64,000 nucleotides of DNA, from positions 10,694 through 74,693 of the forward strand of contig JBILGU010000014.1 in NCBI GenBank assembly GCA_044350805.1, given 5' to 3'. Shown here piece after piece: positions 16,726-26,001 of the stretch; position 1 is the stretch's first letter, and the number at the start of each line of letters is the position of its first letter. A model generated the notes under the pieces. The model searched no databases. It worked only from the letters and a program-made list of their open reading frames with translations, and was not told the DNA's origin. This DNA is from UBA6136 sp044350805. GTDB lineage: Bacteria; Pseudomonadota; Gammaproteobacteria; Methylococcales; Methylococcaceae. The translations under genes were made by a program, and so were the position numbers.

Positions 16726-19218
16726 ATGCCCACCCGACATCTCATTCGAAGCGAACCCAATGAAGCCCTGACGGAAACAAGTCCTCTCGGCATGAAGGCC
16801 AAGGATATTGCCTCTGGGGTCTCCCAGCATTTCACCTACACCCTGGGGCGAGATCGTTTCTGCAAGTCCACGCATTACAGTTATACCGCACTGGCGCTCA
16901 CCGTCCGTGATCGTCTGATGGAGCGCTGGAAACATACCCAGCAAGCCTACCGTGCCTCGGGCTGTCGAAGGGCCTATTACCTCTCGCTTGAATTTCTCAT
17001 GGGTCGAACCCTTCGAAATGCCATGCTCAATCTTGCTCTCGACAAGGCCACGTCCAAGGCCTTGGATCAGTTGGGACTGGATCTTGAAGAGCTTGCTGAA
17101 ATCGAAAATGATGCGGGGCTGGGCAACGGTGGGCTCGGCCGGCTTGCGGCGTGTTTTCTCGATAGCTGTGCAACCCTTCAGTTACCGGTGACGGGATATG
17201 GCATTCGCTATGAATATGGCATGTTCCGCCAGTTGATTGAATCGGGACACCAGCTTGAGGAGCCGGATCACTGGCTCCGCAACGGCCACGTTTGGGAGCT
17301 TGAGCGGCCTGAGCTGACGACCCGTGTTCGTTTTGGCGGTCGGACCGAAATGGATGCCGCGCAGCGGGTTCAATGGATCGATACGCAGGATGTTCTTGCC
17401 GTTCCCTATGACGTCCCCGTCCCGGGTTTCGACAATGGGACGGTCAATACCCTAAGGCTCTGGAAAGCTGCGGCGACCGATGAGTTCAGCCTGAGTGAAT
17501 TCAACGCCGGAGACTATACCGAGGCGGTGCGGTCCAAGAATCTGGCCGAAAATATCACGATGGTGCTCTATCCCAATGACGCCAGCGAAAATGGCAAGGA
17601 GCTCAGACTGCGCCAGCAGTACTTCCTCGCCAGCGCCAGCCTTCAGGATGTCGTTCGGACCTGGATTCAGGGCCATGGCGAGGATTTCAGCCAGTTTGCC
17701 GAAAAAAATGTATTCCAACTGAATGACACCCATCCCACCATCGCCGTTGCTGAATTGATGCGCATTCTGGTGGATGACCATCGGCTCCCCTGGGATCGGG
17801 CCTGGGAAATCACCCGTTCGACCATGGCCTACACGAACCACACGCTGCTTCCCGAAGCCCTCGAGAAATGGCCGGTTCGCCTGTTCAGGCAGCTCTTGCC
17901 ACGCCTTCTTGAGATCATTTTTGAAATCAATGCCGGATTCTTGCGCGAAGTCGCAGCGCGTTGGCCCGGGGATAATGATCGGCTGGCGCGGATGTCGCTG
18001 ATCGAAGAGGGCTGGGAGCAACAGATCCGGATGGCCTATCTCGCCATTGTCGGGAGTTTCTCCGTCAATGGCGTGGCTGAGCTTCACTCTGCTCTTTTGG
18101 TCAAGGGCATGTTTCAGGACTTCCATGATCTTTGGCCTTGGAAATTCAATAACAAGACCAACGGCATTACTCCAAGACGGTGGCTTTCGGCTTCAAATCC
18201 GGGCCTTGCAAGACTGCTGGATGAAACCATCGGTACCGAATGGACACAGGATCTTGGCAAACTCTCTGACTTAAAACGGCATGCCGACGACCCCGCCTTC
18301 CAGAAAGCCTGGCGCAAGGTTAAACGCAGCAACAAGGAGCGACTGGTTCGCTATGCCGAGGCTGAAACGGGCATTACCTTGAATCCCGATGCCCTCTTTG
18401 ACACCCAGGTCAAAAGGATCCATGAGTACAAGCGTCAGCTGCTCAACGCCCTTCATGTGATCCATCTTTATGATCGGATTCGAAGAGGCGATGCCGCGGA
18501 CTGGACGCCTCGCGTGGTGTTTTTTGGGGGCAAGGCTGCACCGGGCTACCAGATGGCCAAACGCATCATCAAGCTCATCAATAACATCGCTGACCGGGTC
18601 AATGCAGATCCCATGGTTGGCGATCGCCTGAAGGTGGTTTTTCTCCCGAACTATCGGGTCACAGCGATGGAAACGATTTGTCCCGGAACGGATCTTTCCG
18701 AGCAGATTTCGACGGCCGGCAAAGAGGCCTCAGGGACCGGGAACATGAAGTTCATGTTGAATGGCGCCCTGACCATCGGGACGTTGGATGGGGCAAACAT
18801 TGAAATTCGAGAAGAGGTCGGTGAGGAGAATTTCTTCCTTTTCGGATTGACGGCCGAGGAGGTCGAGTCCGCGCGAACCGATTACGATCCCGTCGCGATT
18901 ATCCGGGAGCATGACGATCTCTCCCGCGTGATCTCGCTGCTTGAGGCGGGATTCTTTAATCCGGATGAACCTGGGATTTTTGATGCCATCGTGGCGGCCA
19001 TCAAGTCGCCGAATGATCCTTGGATGACCGCGGCGGATTTCCCTGGCTATGTTCAGGCCCAGCAACGGGCGGCCTTGGCCTTTCAGGATGAACGCGCCTG
19101 GACGCGAATGAGCATTCTGAATACAGCCTCTGCCGGAAAGTTTTCTTCGGACCGCACCATCCTTGAGTACAACGAAGAAATCTGGAAGCTCAAGGCGGTT
19201 AAAGCGCCTCTCGCCTAG
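16726..19218 (+). CDS. glgP: Glycogen/starch/alpha-glucan phosphorylase
   Basis: An 830-residue PLP enzyme that releases glucose-1-phosphate from alpha-1,4-glucans in the cytoplasm. The length matches the family (about 800-830). Family segments are YYLSLEFLMGR, NDAGLGNGGLGRLAACFLDS, RYEYGMFRQ, NDTHPTIAVAELMR, KRIHEYKRQLLN and the PLP-lysine site ASGTGNMKFMLNG (about residue 675). No other glycogen gene is adjacent. glk elsewhere in the window is in a related part of metabolism. Its stop overlaps the GTG of trmL by one base. Confidence 0.95.
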   Translation: MPTRHLIRSEPNEALTETSPLGMKAKDIASGVSQHFTYTLGRDRFCKSTHYSYTALALTVRDRLMERWKHTQQAYRASGCRRAYYLSLEFLMGRTLRNAMLNLALDKATSKALDQLGLDLEELAEIENDAGLGNGGLGRLAACFLDSCATLQLPVTGYGIRYEYGMFRQLIESGHQLEEPDHWLRNGHVWELERPELTTRVRFGGRTEMDAAQRVQWIDTQDVLAVPYDVPVPGFDNGTVNTLRLWKAAATDEFSLSEFNAGDYTEAVRSKNLAENITMVLYPNDASENGKELRLRQQYFLASASLQDVVRTWIQGHGEDFSQFAEKNVFQLNDTHPTIAVAELMRILVDDHRLPWDRAWEITRSTMAYTNHTLLPEALEKWPVRLFRQLLPRLLEIIFEINAGFLREVAARWPGDNDRLARMSLIEEGWEQQIRMAYLAIVGSFSVNGVAELHSALLVKGMFQDFHDLWPWKFNNKTNGITPRRWLSASNPGLARLLDETIGTEWTQDLGKLSDLKRHADDPAFQKAWRKVKRSNKERLVRYAEAETGITLNPDALFDTQVKRIHEYKRQLLNALHVIHLYDRIRRGDAADWTPRVVFFGGKAAPGYQMAKRIIKLINNIADRVNADPMVGDRLKVVFLPNYRVTAMETICPGTDLSEQISTAGKEASGTGNMKFMLNGALTIGTLDGANIEIREEVGEENFFLFGLTAEEVESARTDYDPVAIIREHDDLSRVISLLEAGFFNPDEPGIFDAIVAAIKSPNDPWMTAADFPGYVQAQQRAALAFQDERAWTRMSILNTASAGKFSSDRTILEYNEEIWKLKAVKAPLA

Positions 19219-19700
19219 TGCTGGACGTTGTTCTTTTCGAGCCGGAAATCCCGCCAAACACGGGCAATATCATTCGGCTCTGTGCCAATGCTGGCGCTGG
19301 GCTCCACTTGATTGAGCCCCTGGGCTTCAGTCTGGATGATGCGAGGCTGAAGCGGGCGGGTCTTGACTATCACGAGTACGCCTGCGTCAGGACTTATCCC
19401 CGTCTTGAGGACTATCTTGAGGCGGCGGGTTCCCGGCGAATCTTCGCCTTGTCGACCCGTGGGACCCGTCCTTACGTCGAGCCGGAGTTTGCGCCCGGTG
19501 ATACGTTCCTGTTTGGCCCGGAAACCCGGGGTCTTCCCAGAGAGATTCTGGAAAGCCTTCCGGCGTCGCAACGTTTAACCATCCCCATGCGGCCCGGCGG
19601 GCGCAGTCTGAACCTTTCCAATGCCGTCGCGCTTGTCGTGTACGAAGCCTGGCGACAACTGGACTTCCTCGGAACAGGCCCCCGTGATTCGGTATCCTAA
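19218..19700 (+). CDS. trmL: tRNA (cytidine/uridine(34)-2'-O)-methyltransferase TrmL
   Basis: TrmL methylates the ribose of the wobble base in certain leucine tRNAs. The 160-residue SPOUT protein shows the three knot motifs: PPNTGNIIRLCANAGA, FGPETRGLP and SLNLSNAVALVVYEAWRQ. The GTG start uses the last base of the glgP stop, so the two genes are coupled although unrelated in function. Confidence 0.94.
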   Translation: MLDVVLFEPEIPPNTGNIIRLCANAGAGLHLIEPLGFSLDDARLKRAGLDYHEYACVRTYPRLEDYLEAAGSRRIFALSTRGTRPYVEPEFAPGDTFLFGPETRGLPREILESLPASQRLTIPMRPGGRSLNLSNAVALVVYEAWRQLDFLGTGPRDSVS

Positions 19701-19731
19701 GCCTTCGTTCGGCATTTAGTCTGGAGTTGCC

Positions 19732-20415
19732 ATGCCCCCCTCGACGACGTATCGCAATTTTCTTTTGCTTCAGTTCTTCTACATGGTCTCTTTTCCCTTG
19801 ATGAACATGCTGGGGCTTTGGGGCGACATCCTTGAGTTAACTCTGGGGGTCGGGCTTTTGACTGCGGGGCTCCTCTTGTCCGCGGGACGAAAAAGAAGGG
19901 TCGTCAGTACGATCCTGATTGCGCTTCTGGTGCTCGTGCTTTGGACGCTCGAAGTCATGAACCCCTCGGAGCGCTGGCTGGCTTTGACCCGTGAGTTCAT
20001 CTTTATCTTCTTTTTTGCCCGGGTCATCTTTGTCATGGCCCACCATGTTTTTCTGTCCCCCAGAGTCAGGACCTCAGACCGACTTTACGGTGCGGTGTCG
20101 ATTTATCTGATGATTAGCGCGTTCTTTGGCAGCATGTATACCCTGACCGCTCTGATCATCCCGAATGCCTTTGATTGCACGCTAAGTCTTTGTGGGGGGG
20201 ATGTCAGTTTTTATCTTCGCAATGGCGGGAATCTCTACTTCAGCCTGATCACCCTGACCACTCTCGGCTATGGAGACATTACGCCGCTCAATCCTTTTGC
20301 CGGCATGCTGTCTTCCCTCGAAGCCCTGATCGGCCAGATGTATGTGGCGGTGGTCGTTGCGCGTCTGGTGGGACTCCACCTCATGGAGAACCCTTCCCAA
20401 AGACCGACCCCCTGA
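19732..20415 (+). CDS. Potassium-channel-like (Ion_trans_2) membrane protein
   Basis: A 227-residue protein. About four hydrophobic segments in the first 130 residues are followed by a pore loop with the K+ selectivity signature TLTTLGYGDI (about residue 180) and a last helix (LIGQMYVAVVVARLVGLHL). Unlike KdpA/Trk systems there is no cytoplasmic RCK domain. A two-pore-helix ion-channel domain protein is the best label. The ion and the gating signal are not known. A strong hairpin follows the stop. Confidence 0.82.
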   Translation: MPPSTTYRNFLLLQFFYMVSFPLMNMLGLWGDILELTLGVGLLTAGLLLSAGRKRRVVSTILIALLVLVLWTLEVMNPSERWLALTREFIFIFFFARVIFVMAHHVFLSPRVRTSDRLYGAVSIYLMISAFFGSMYTLTALIIPNAFDCTLSLCGGDVSFYLRNGGNLYFSLITLTTLGYGDITPLNPFAGMLSSLEALIGQMYVAVVVARLVGLHLMENPSQRPTP

Positions 20416-20419
20416 AACC

Positions 20420-20455
20420 AAAAAGCCCGTGCCGGCATCAAAGCCGGCACGGGCT
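20420..20455 (-). terminator. Intrinsic terminator of the leu-asd operon
   Basis: A 13-pair stem (agcccgtgccggc / gccggcacgggct) with a six-base loop is followed on the minus strand by TTTTT. It lies 36 bases after the asd stop. The stem also faces the end of the channel gene on the plus strand, but no good plus-strand T-run follows. Confidence 0.88.
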
Positions 20456-20490
20456 ATCTGAAGGGGCCCTTGGCCCCTGGGGTCCAAGAC

Positions 20491-21510
20491 TCAGAGGTAG
20501 TCGCGGATCAGCACTTCAGCAATCTGGACACTGTTGAGTGCTGCGCCCTTGCGAATATTGTCTGAGACCACCCAAAGATCCAGTCCGCGAGGATGAGAAA
20601 TATCTTCCCGGATGCGCCCCACGAAGACCGGATCCTGGCCTGCGCTTTCGGTCACCGCGGTGGGATAGCCCCCGGGCTTGTGTTCATCGACAACGATGAC
20701 TCCCGGGGCCTGGCCCAGGAGTGCTTTGGCGTCTTTCGCTGTGATTTTTTCCCGGGTCTCAATGTGCACAGCTTCCGAGTGTCCATAAAACACGGGAACC
20801 CGGACGGCGGTCGGATTGACCTCGATCCGATCATCACCCATGATCTTTCGAGTCTCCCAAACCATCTTCATCTCCTCCTTGGTGTAACCATTTTCAAGGA
20901 AGACATCGATCTGGGGCAGAACGTTGAAGGCGATCTGCTTGGGGTAGACCGAGGGTGTGACCGGTTTTCCGCTCAGAAGCTGGGTGGTTTGCTGGGCCAG
21001 CTCTTCAATGGCCTTTTTGCCGGTTCCGGAGACCGCCTGATAGGTGCAGACATTAATCCGTTCAATGCCAACGGCATCATGGATCGGTTTAAGGGCAACC
21101 AGCATCTGAATCGTTGAGCAATTCGGGTTGGCAATGATGCCGCGATTCCGGAACTGGGCGATCGCCTCCGGATTGACCTCCGGCACGACCAACGGAATGT
21201 CGTCTTCGTAACGAAAACGGGACGTGTTGTCGATGACGACACACCCTTCGGCCGCTGCCTTCGGGCCGTAGACCTCAGAGACGGAGGCACCCGCTGAAAA
21301 AAGACCGATTTCAGTCTGGCTAAAGTCGAAGGTCTCGACGTCCAGTACCGTCAGGTCCTCACCGCGAAAGCTGACGGTTTGCCCGGCAGAGCGACTGCTG
21401 GCCAGGGGAAAGACCTGGCCGACCGGGAAATTCCGCTGCTCCAGAATTTCCAGCATGGTTTCACCGACCGCACCCGTCGCGCCGAGGACGGCAACGTTGA
21501 AGGTTCGCAT
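20491..21510 (-). CDS. asd: Aspartate-semialdehyde dehydrogenase
   Basis: Asd reduces aspartyl phosphate to aspartate semialdehyde, the branch point to lysine/DAP, threonine and methionine. The 339-residue protein has the NADP loop VAVLGATGAVGETMLEIL, the nucleophile Cys in ANPNCSTIQML (about residue 130) and the His region VFYGHSEAVHIET. It is the last gene of the minus-strand group leuC-leuD-leuB-asd, 12 bases after leuB. The same leuB-asd pairing is seen in several proteobacteria. Confidence 0.96.
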   Translation of the reverse strand: MRTFNVAVLGATGAVGETMLEILEQRNFPVGQVFPLASSRSAGQTVSFRGEDLTVLDVETFDFSQTEIGLFSAGASVSEVYGPKAAAEGCVVIDNTSRFRYEDDIPLVVPEVNPEAIAQFRNRGIIANPNCSTIQMLVALKPIHDAVGIERINVCTYQAVSGTGKKAIEELAQQTTQLLSGKPVTPSVYPKQIAFNVLPQIDVFLENGYTKEEMKMVWETRKIMGDDRIEVNPTAVRVPVFYGHSEAVHIETREKITAKDAKALLGQAPGVIVVDEHKPGGYPTAVTESAGQDPVFVGRIREDISHPRGLDLWVVSDNIRKGAALNSVQIAEVLIRDYL

Positions 21511-21522
21511 GATCGTTTGCTC

Positions 21523-22602
21523 CTAGCCGCGCAGCGCCGCAATGATGGCAGCACCCATTTCCTGGGTTCCGACTTTGCGGGTGCCCTCGGAGTAGATGTC
21601 TGCCGTGCGGTAACCCGCGTCCAGTGACTGGATGACGGCCTTTTCAACGCGGTCTGCATTGACGGCATCGTTAAAGCTATGACGCAGCATCATGGCAACC
21701 GACAGGATGGTCGCGATCGGATTGGCCACGCCTTTGCCGCTGATGTCAGGTGCCGAGCCATGGATCGGTTCGTACATGCCCTTGCCATTCTTGTCGAGTG
21801 AGGCTGAGGGCAGCATGCCGATGGATCCGGTCAGCATGGCAGCGCAGTCTGAGAGAATGTCGCCAAACATGTTTTCGGTCACCATGACGTCGAATTGCTT
21901 CGGAGCCCGAACCAACTGCATGGCCGCATTGTCGACATACATGTGGCTGAGTTCGACGTCCGGGTAGTCCTTGGAAACTTCGATCATGACTTCACGCCAC
22001 AGCTCGGTGCATTCAAGAACATTGGCCTTGTCGACAGAGCACAGCTTCTTGTTGCGCTTTTGGGCGGTCTGGAAGGCGATATGACCGATGCGGCGGATTT
22101 CAGATTCGGTATAGATCAGCGTGTTGAAGCCTTCACGCTCACCCTGGTCATTGACCCTGCGTCCGCGGGGCTTGCCGAAGTAAATGCCTCCGGTGAGTTC
22201 GCGAATGATCATGATGTCGAGGCCTGAAACGACTTCAGGCTTCAGGGTCGAGGCGGCCACGAGTTGCGGATAGAGGAGCGCAGGACGGAGGTTGGCAAAA
22301 AGCTCAAGTTCGGCGCGAAGGCCCAGAAGACCCCGTTCAGGGCGAACGGAATAATCGAGGGGTTCCCATTTTGGGCCACCGACGGCGCCGAGAAGCACTG
22401 AATCTGCAGCAGCGCAGACTTTCAGGGTCGCTTCCGGAAAGGGCGTGCCCATTGCATCATAGGCTGCGCCGCCAATCAGGGCTTCTTCGGTCTCGACCTT
22501 GAGGCCATAGTCACTTTTAAGGACATCCAGAACCTTGAGGGCTTCGGCAACGATTTCAGTTCCGATCCCGTCGCCGGGCAATACTGCAATTTTTTTGGTC
22601 AT
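21523..22602 (-). CDS. leuB: 3-isopropylmalate dehydrogenase
   Basis: LeuB oxidises and decarboxylates 3-isopropylmalate with NAD+ in leucine synthesis. The protein is 359 residues from the ATG at 22602; an ATG one codon earlier is equally possible. The family start MTKKIAVLPGDGIGTEI supports this against the longer frame from 22656. Substrate and metal motifs are RELTGGIYFGKPRG and the region ILSDCAAMLTGSIGMLPSASL, with the NAD site EPIHGSAPDISGKGVANP. A gap of about 180 bases separates it from leuD. Confidence 0.96.
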   Translation of the reverse strand: MTKKIAVLPGDGIGTEIVAEALKVLDVLKSDYGLKVETEEALIGGAAYDAMGTPFPEATLKVCAAADSVLLGAVGGPKWEPLDYSVRPERGLLGLRAELELFANLRPALLYPQLVAASTLKPEVVSGLDIMIIRELTGGIYFGKPRGRRVNDQGEREGFNTLIYTESEIRRIGHIAFQTAQKRNKKLCSVDKANVLECTELWREVMIEVSKDYPDVELSHMYVDNAAMQLVRAPKQFDVMVTENMFGDILSDCAAMLTGSIGMLPSASLDKNGKGMYEPIHGSAPDISGKGVANPIATILSVAMMLRHSFNDAVNADRVEKAVIQSLDAGYRTADIYSEGTRKVGTQEMGAAIIAALRG

Positions 22603-22784
22603 CATGTCATGCGAGAGCCCCGATCCAATGCGGTGGGGAGGGATAGCGCGGCGCACACAATAAGGCGCCCTGATTCTCGCTTCTCCTATCGATCTTTGCT
22701 ATCCAGGGGTGGTAAGAATGGGGCGTGACCCAGACGCTATGGCGCCCGGATCACGGTCAGCTTTCATGGCAATCAGCGGGAGCC

Positions 22785-23429
22785 TTAGGCCACGTCAGTG
22801 AACAGCCAGGGGGCTTCCTTCTTTCGACGCGCTTCATAAGCGGAAATGTCCTCCGCCCGCTGAAGCGTCAGGCCAATATCATCTAGCCCATTCAGCAAGC
22901 GGTGCTTGCGGGTGGGTTCGATCTCGAAATGAATTTTTTCGCCGAACTTCGTGGTAATCGTCTGGCTGGGGAGATCGACTTCGATCTGGTATCCGATACC
23001 CGCCGCTTCCTGAAAAAGGTGGTCTACGGTCGCGCTATCAAGAATGATCGGCAGAATGCCGTTCTTGAAGCAGTTGTTGTAGAAGATGTCCGCAAAACTG
23101 GGCGCGATGAGCACCCGGAAACCATAATCTTCTAGGGCCCAAGGCGCATGTTCGCGAGAGGATCCGCAACCGAAGTTTTCCCGGGTCAGGAGAATTCGCG
23201 CCCGGTATGCCGAGGGTTTGTTGAGGACAAAATCCGGATTCCGGGGGCGGTGGGTGCAGTCCATGTCCGGTTCGCCGCGGTCAAGGTAACGCCACTCGTC
23301 AAAGAGATAGACGCCAAAGCCACTGCGCTTGATGGATTTCAGGAACTGTTTCGGGATGATCGCATCCGTGTCCACATTGGCTCGATCCAGTGGAATGACC
23401 CGGGAATTGATGTAACGAAAGGATCTCAT
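22785..23429 (-). CDS. leuD: 3-isopropylmalate dehydratase small subunit
   Basis: The 214-residue small subunit pairs with LeuC to isomerise 2- to 3-isopropylmalate. Family motifs are VDTDAIIPKQFLKSI, LLTRENFGCGSSREHAPWAL (about residue 75) and FADIFYNNCFKNGILPI. It starts inside the end of leuC (four-base overlap), so its translation depends on the end of the unusual LeuC tail. A gap with no gene but some GC-rich sequence (22606-22784) separates it from leuB. Confidence 0.96.
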   Translation of the reverse strand: MRSFRYINSRVIPLDRANVDTDAIIPKQFLKSIKRSGFGVYLFDEWRYLDRGEPDMDCTHRPRNPDFVLNKPSAYRARILLTRENFGCGSSREHAPWALEDYGFRVLIAPSFADIFYNNCFKNGILPIILDSATVDHLFQEAAGIGYQIEVDLPSQTITTKFGEKIHFEIEPTRKHRLLNGLDDIGLTLQRAEDISAYEARRKKEAPWLFTDVA

Positions 23430-25186
23430 GATTTGGGTGACCTCTTACGCAAGGTTGATCCCGCCGGACGGGGTGCCGGCTTCTTGGGGGTCGGGGTGGC
23501 AGCCGCTTTTTTCTCTGATGCCACCTTCTTGACCGGAGCCCGAGCCTTTGTGGGCTGCTTCGCCTCGGCGACTTTCACCTCAGCGGGCGCCTGGGTGACC
23601 GGGGTTTTCGGCGCAGTTTTCGCAGCCTTGGGCGACGTCTTGGTCTTGGCCGCTGCGGGCTTTTGGATGGCGGGCGCGGAAGCCTCGGTCGGCTGAGGGG
23701 CGGCCACGACGACTGTTTCTTTAGCGGGCGGACTGACGGGTTTCGTCGCAGCGACCGGTGCAGGCTTTTCTGCGGGCAGAGGCTTCAGTGACCTGACATC
23801 AATGAAATGGCCGGTGACTGCCGCTGCCGCGGCCATGGCGGGACTCACCAGATGGGTGCGGCCGCCGAAGCCCTGACGGCCTTCAAAGTTTCGGTTTGAG
23901 GTCGAAGCACAACGCTCGCCGGCCTCCAGTCGGTCAGCATTCATGGCAAGGCACATGGAGCAGCCAGGATCTCGCCATTCAAAGCCTGCGGCAACAAAGA
24001 TCTTATCGAGACCTTCATCTTCTGCCTGTTGTTTGACCAGGCCTGAACCTGGAACAACCATGGCCAGCTTGATGTTACCGGCGACCTTGCGGCCTCGGGC
24101 GACCTCTGCGGCTGCCCGCAGATCTTCAATGCGTCCGTTGGTACAGGATCCGATAAAGACCTTATCCGGCTTGATTTCGCTGATGGGTGTGCCGGCCTTG
24201 AGCCCCATGTACTGCAGTGCGCGTTCCATGCCATCCCGCTTGACGGCATCTTTTTCCTGGGCAGGATCCGGGACCTTGGCATCGACCGGCAGAACCATCT
24301 CGGGTGAGGTGCCCCAGCTGACCTGCGGCTTGATCTCTGCGGCGGCCAATTCGATGATCGCATCAAAAGTGGCATCTGCATCACTCTTGAGGTTCTTCCA
24401 GCTAATGACGGCCTCGTCCCAGAGCCGGCCGGTGGGGGCCATCGGGCGCCCTTTAAGGTAATTGATCGTGGTGTCGTCCACGGCGACAAGGCCTGCGCGG
24501 GCTCCCCCTTCAATCGCCATGTTACAGAGGGTCATGCGCCCTTCCATCGTCAGGCTGCGAATGGCAGATCCCGCAAATTCGATGGTATAGCCCGTGCCGC
24601 CGGCCGTTCCGATTCGACCGATGACGGCCAGGATGATGTCCTTGGCCGTGACGCCGACGCCAAGGGTGCCTTCAACCTTCACCTGCATGGTCTTCGACTT
24701 TCTCTGGACCAGGCACTGGGTGGCCAGCGCATGTTCCACTTCGGAGGTTCCGATGCCAAAGGCGAGGGCACCGAATGCGCCATGGGTCGCCGTGTGCGAG
24801 TCGCCACAGACAATGGTCATGCCGGGGAGGGTGGCTCCCTGTTCGGGTCCCATCACGTGGACAACGCCCTGACGCACATCACCCATCGGGAATTCCAGAA
24901 TGCCGAATTCCTCACAATTCCGGTCGAGGGTTTCGATCTGGAGTTTTGCAATGGGATCTGCGATGCCCTTTGCGCGGTCCTTCGTGGGGACATTGTGGTC
25001 GGCGGTGGCGAGGTTGGCGCCTTTGCGCCACACCTTACGCCCGGACAGTCTGAGACCTTCGAAGGCCTGCGGGGACGTTACTTCATGCAGCAGTTGGCGA
25101 TCGACGTAAATCAGGGCCGAACCATCCGGTTCGGTGCACACCACATGTGCATCCCACAGTTTGTCATAGAGGGTTTTGCCGGCCAT
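23426..25186 (-). CDS. leuC: 3-isopropylmalate dehydratase large subunit with Ala/Lys/Pro-rich C-terminal tail
   Basis: The aconitase-fold large subunit with a 4Fe-4S cluster. The first roughly 468 residues are a complete LeuC: MAGKTLYDKLWDAHVV, VCGDSHTATHGAFGALAFGIG, and cluster Cys in FIGSCTNGRIEDL and DPGCSMCLAMN, ending at GHFIDVRSL. Beyond it comes about 118 residues of low-complexity sequence made mainly of Ala, Lys, Pro, Thr and Val (for example AAAKTKTSPKAAKTAPKTP), resembling histone-H1-like tails. Normal LeuC is about 466-472 residues. The tail stays in frame to the leuD overlap, so it is not a frameshift artefact at the end. Confidence 0.95.
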   Translation of the reverse strand: MAGKTLYDKLWDAHVVCTEPDGSALIYVDRQLLHEVTSPQAFEGLRLSGRKVWRKGANLATADHNVPTKDRAKGIADPIAKLQIETLDRNCEEFGILEFPMGDVRQGVVHVMGPEQGATLPGMTIVCGDSHTATHGAFGALAFGIGTSEVEHALATQCLVQRKSKTMQVKVEGTLGVGVTAKDIILAVIGRIGTAGGTGYTIEFAGSAIRSLTMEGRMTLCNMAIEGGARAGLVAVDDTTINYLKGRPMAPTGRLWDEAVISWKNLKSDADATFDAIIELAAAEIKPQVSWGTSPEMVLPVDAKVPDPAQEKDAVKRDGMERALQYMGLKAGTPISEIKPDKVFIGSCTNGRIEDLRAAAEVARGRKVAGNIKLAMVVPGSGLVKQQAEDEGLDKIFVAAGFEWRDPGCSMCLAMNADRLEAGERCASTSNRNFEGRQGFGGRTHLVSPAMAAAAAVTGHFIDVRSLKPLPAEKPAPVAATKPVSPPAKETVVVAAPQPTEASAPAIQKPAAAKTKTSPKAAKTAPKTPVTQAPAEVKVAEAKQPTKARAPVKKVASEKKAAATPTPKKPAPRPAGSTLRKRSPKS

Positions 25187-25233
25187 AGGCGTCAGGTCTC
25201 GGTAAGGGTCTAGGAAGTCAGGGTCAAGCCGTC

Positions 25234-25887
25234 TCAGTTGGCGGCATCAAGGACCTCGAACAGTTTCTGGGTGATGGCGTCCACGCTGCCAATGCCATTA
25301 ATACTGGCAAACCGAACAGATCCCTGTTCGGCCTTGGTCTGGTAATAACCCACCAGAGGCTTGGTCTGCTCATGATAGACCGAGAGCCTTTTGCGAACCG
25401 TCGCTTCGCTGTCATCGTCGCGTTGAATCAACGCTTCGCCGGTGATGTCATCGATCCCTGCCTGCTTGGGCGGGTTGAAAACGACATGATATGAACGGCC
25501 TGAGGCAGGATGCACCCTTCGACCACTCATGCGGCGAACGATCTCCTCATCATCGACGACGAATTCGATGACGACATCGATCGTAATGGCCAGAGCTTCA
25601 AGGCCATCAGCCTGCGCGATCGTCCTCGGAAAACCGTCCAGTAGAAAGCCTTTACGGCAGTCATCCGCGGTGATTCGCTCCTTGATCAAGCCCAAAATGA
25701 TGTCGTCGGAAACCAAAAGCCCCGCATCCATGATCTTTTTGGCGGCAAGGCCCAGTTCCGTTCCATCCCGAACCGCGGCACGCAGCATGTCGCCGGTCGA
25801 AATTTGAGGGATATCGAACTTCTCGGTGATGGCCTGTGCCTGGGTGCCTTTGCCCGAGCCGGGCGCACCTAGGAGGATGACTCGCAT
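25234..25887 (-). CDS. adk: Adenylate kinase
   Basis: Adk interconverts ATP + AMP and 2 ADP. The 217-residue protein has the P-loop LLGAPGSGKGTQA at the N-terminus, the AMP-site segment ISTGDMLRAAV, GFLLDGFPRT and the long LID domain (RRVHPASGRSYHVVFNPP). The LID has no zinc Cys set, as usual in Gram-negatives. It lies 47 bases upstream of leuC on the same strand and may be in the same transcript. Confidence 0.97.
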   Translation of the reverse strand: MRVILLGAPGSGKGTQAQAITEKFDIPQISTGDMLRAAVRDGTELGLAAKKIMDAGLLVSDDIILGLIKERITADDCRKGFLLDGFPRTIAQADGLEALAITIDVVIEFVVDDEEIVRRMSGRRVHPASGRSYHVVFNPPKQAGIDDITGEALIQRDDDSEATVRKRLSVYHEQTKPLVGYYQTKAEQGSVRFASINGIGSVDAITQKLFEVLDAAN

Positions 25888-26001
25888 CGCAACGTCTCCA
25901 CGTAAAAATGACGCGATTCTCGCATATTCAGGGGGTGGCTGCCCATAGGCTGACCCGTGTCCTGAGATGGAATGGGGATTGAGAGGCGACGGGGCGAAGC
26001 A

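Noticed and set aside
22606..22784. A small gene between leuD and leuB
   Set aside because: No frame with a start signal or family likeness; treated as intergenic sequence.
23148..23696. Plus-strand 182-codon frame opposite the leuC tail
   Set aside because: Its Ala/Gly/Val-rich sequence is the complement of the Lys/Ala/Pro tail; the tail is in frame with a real LeuC.
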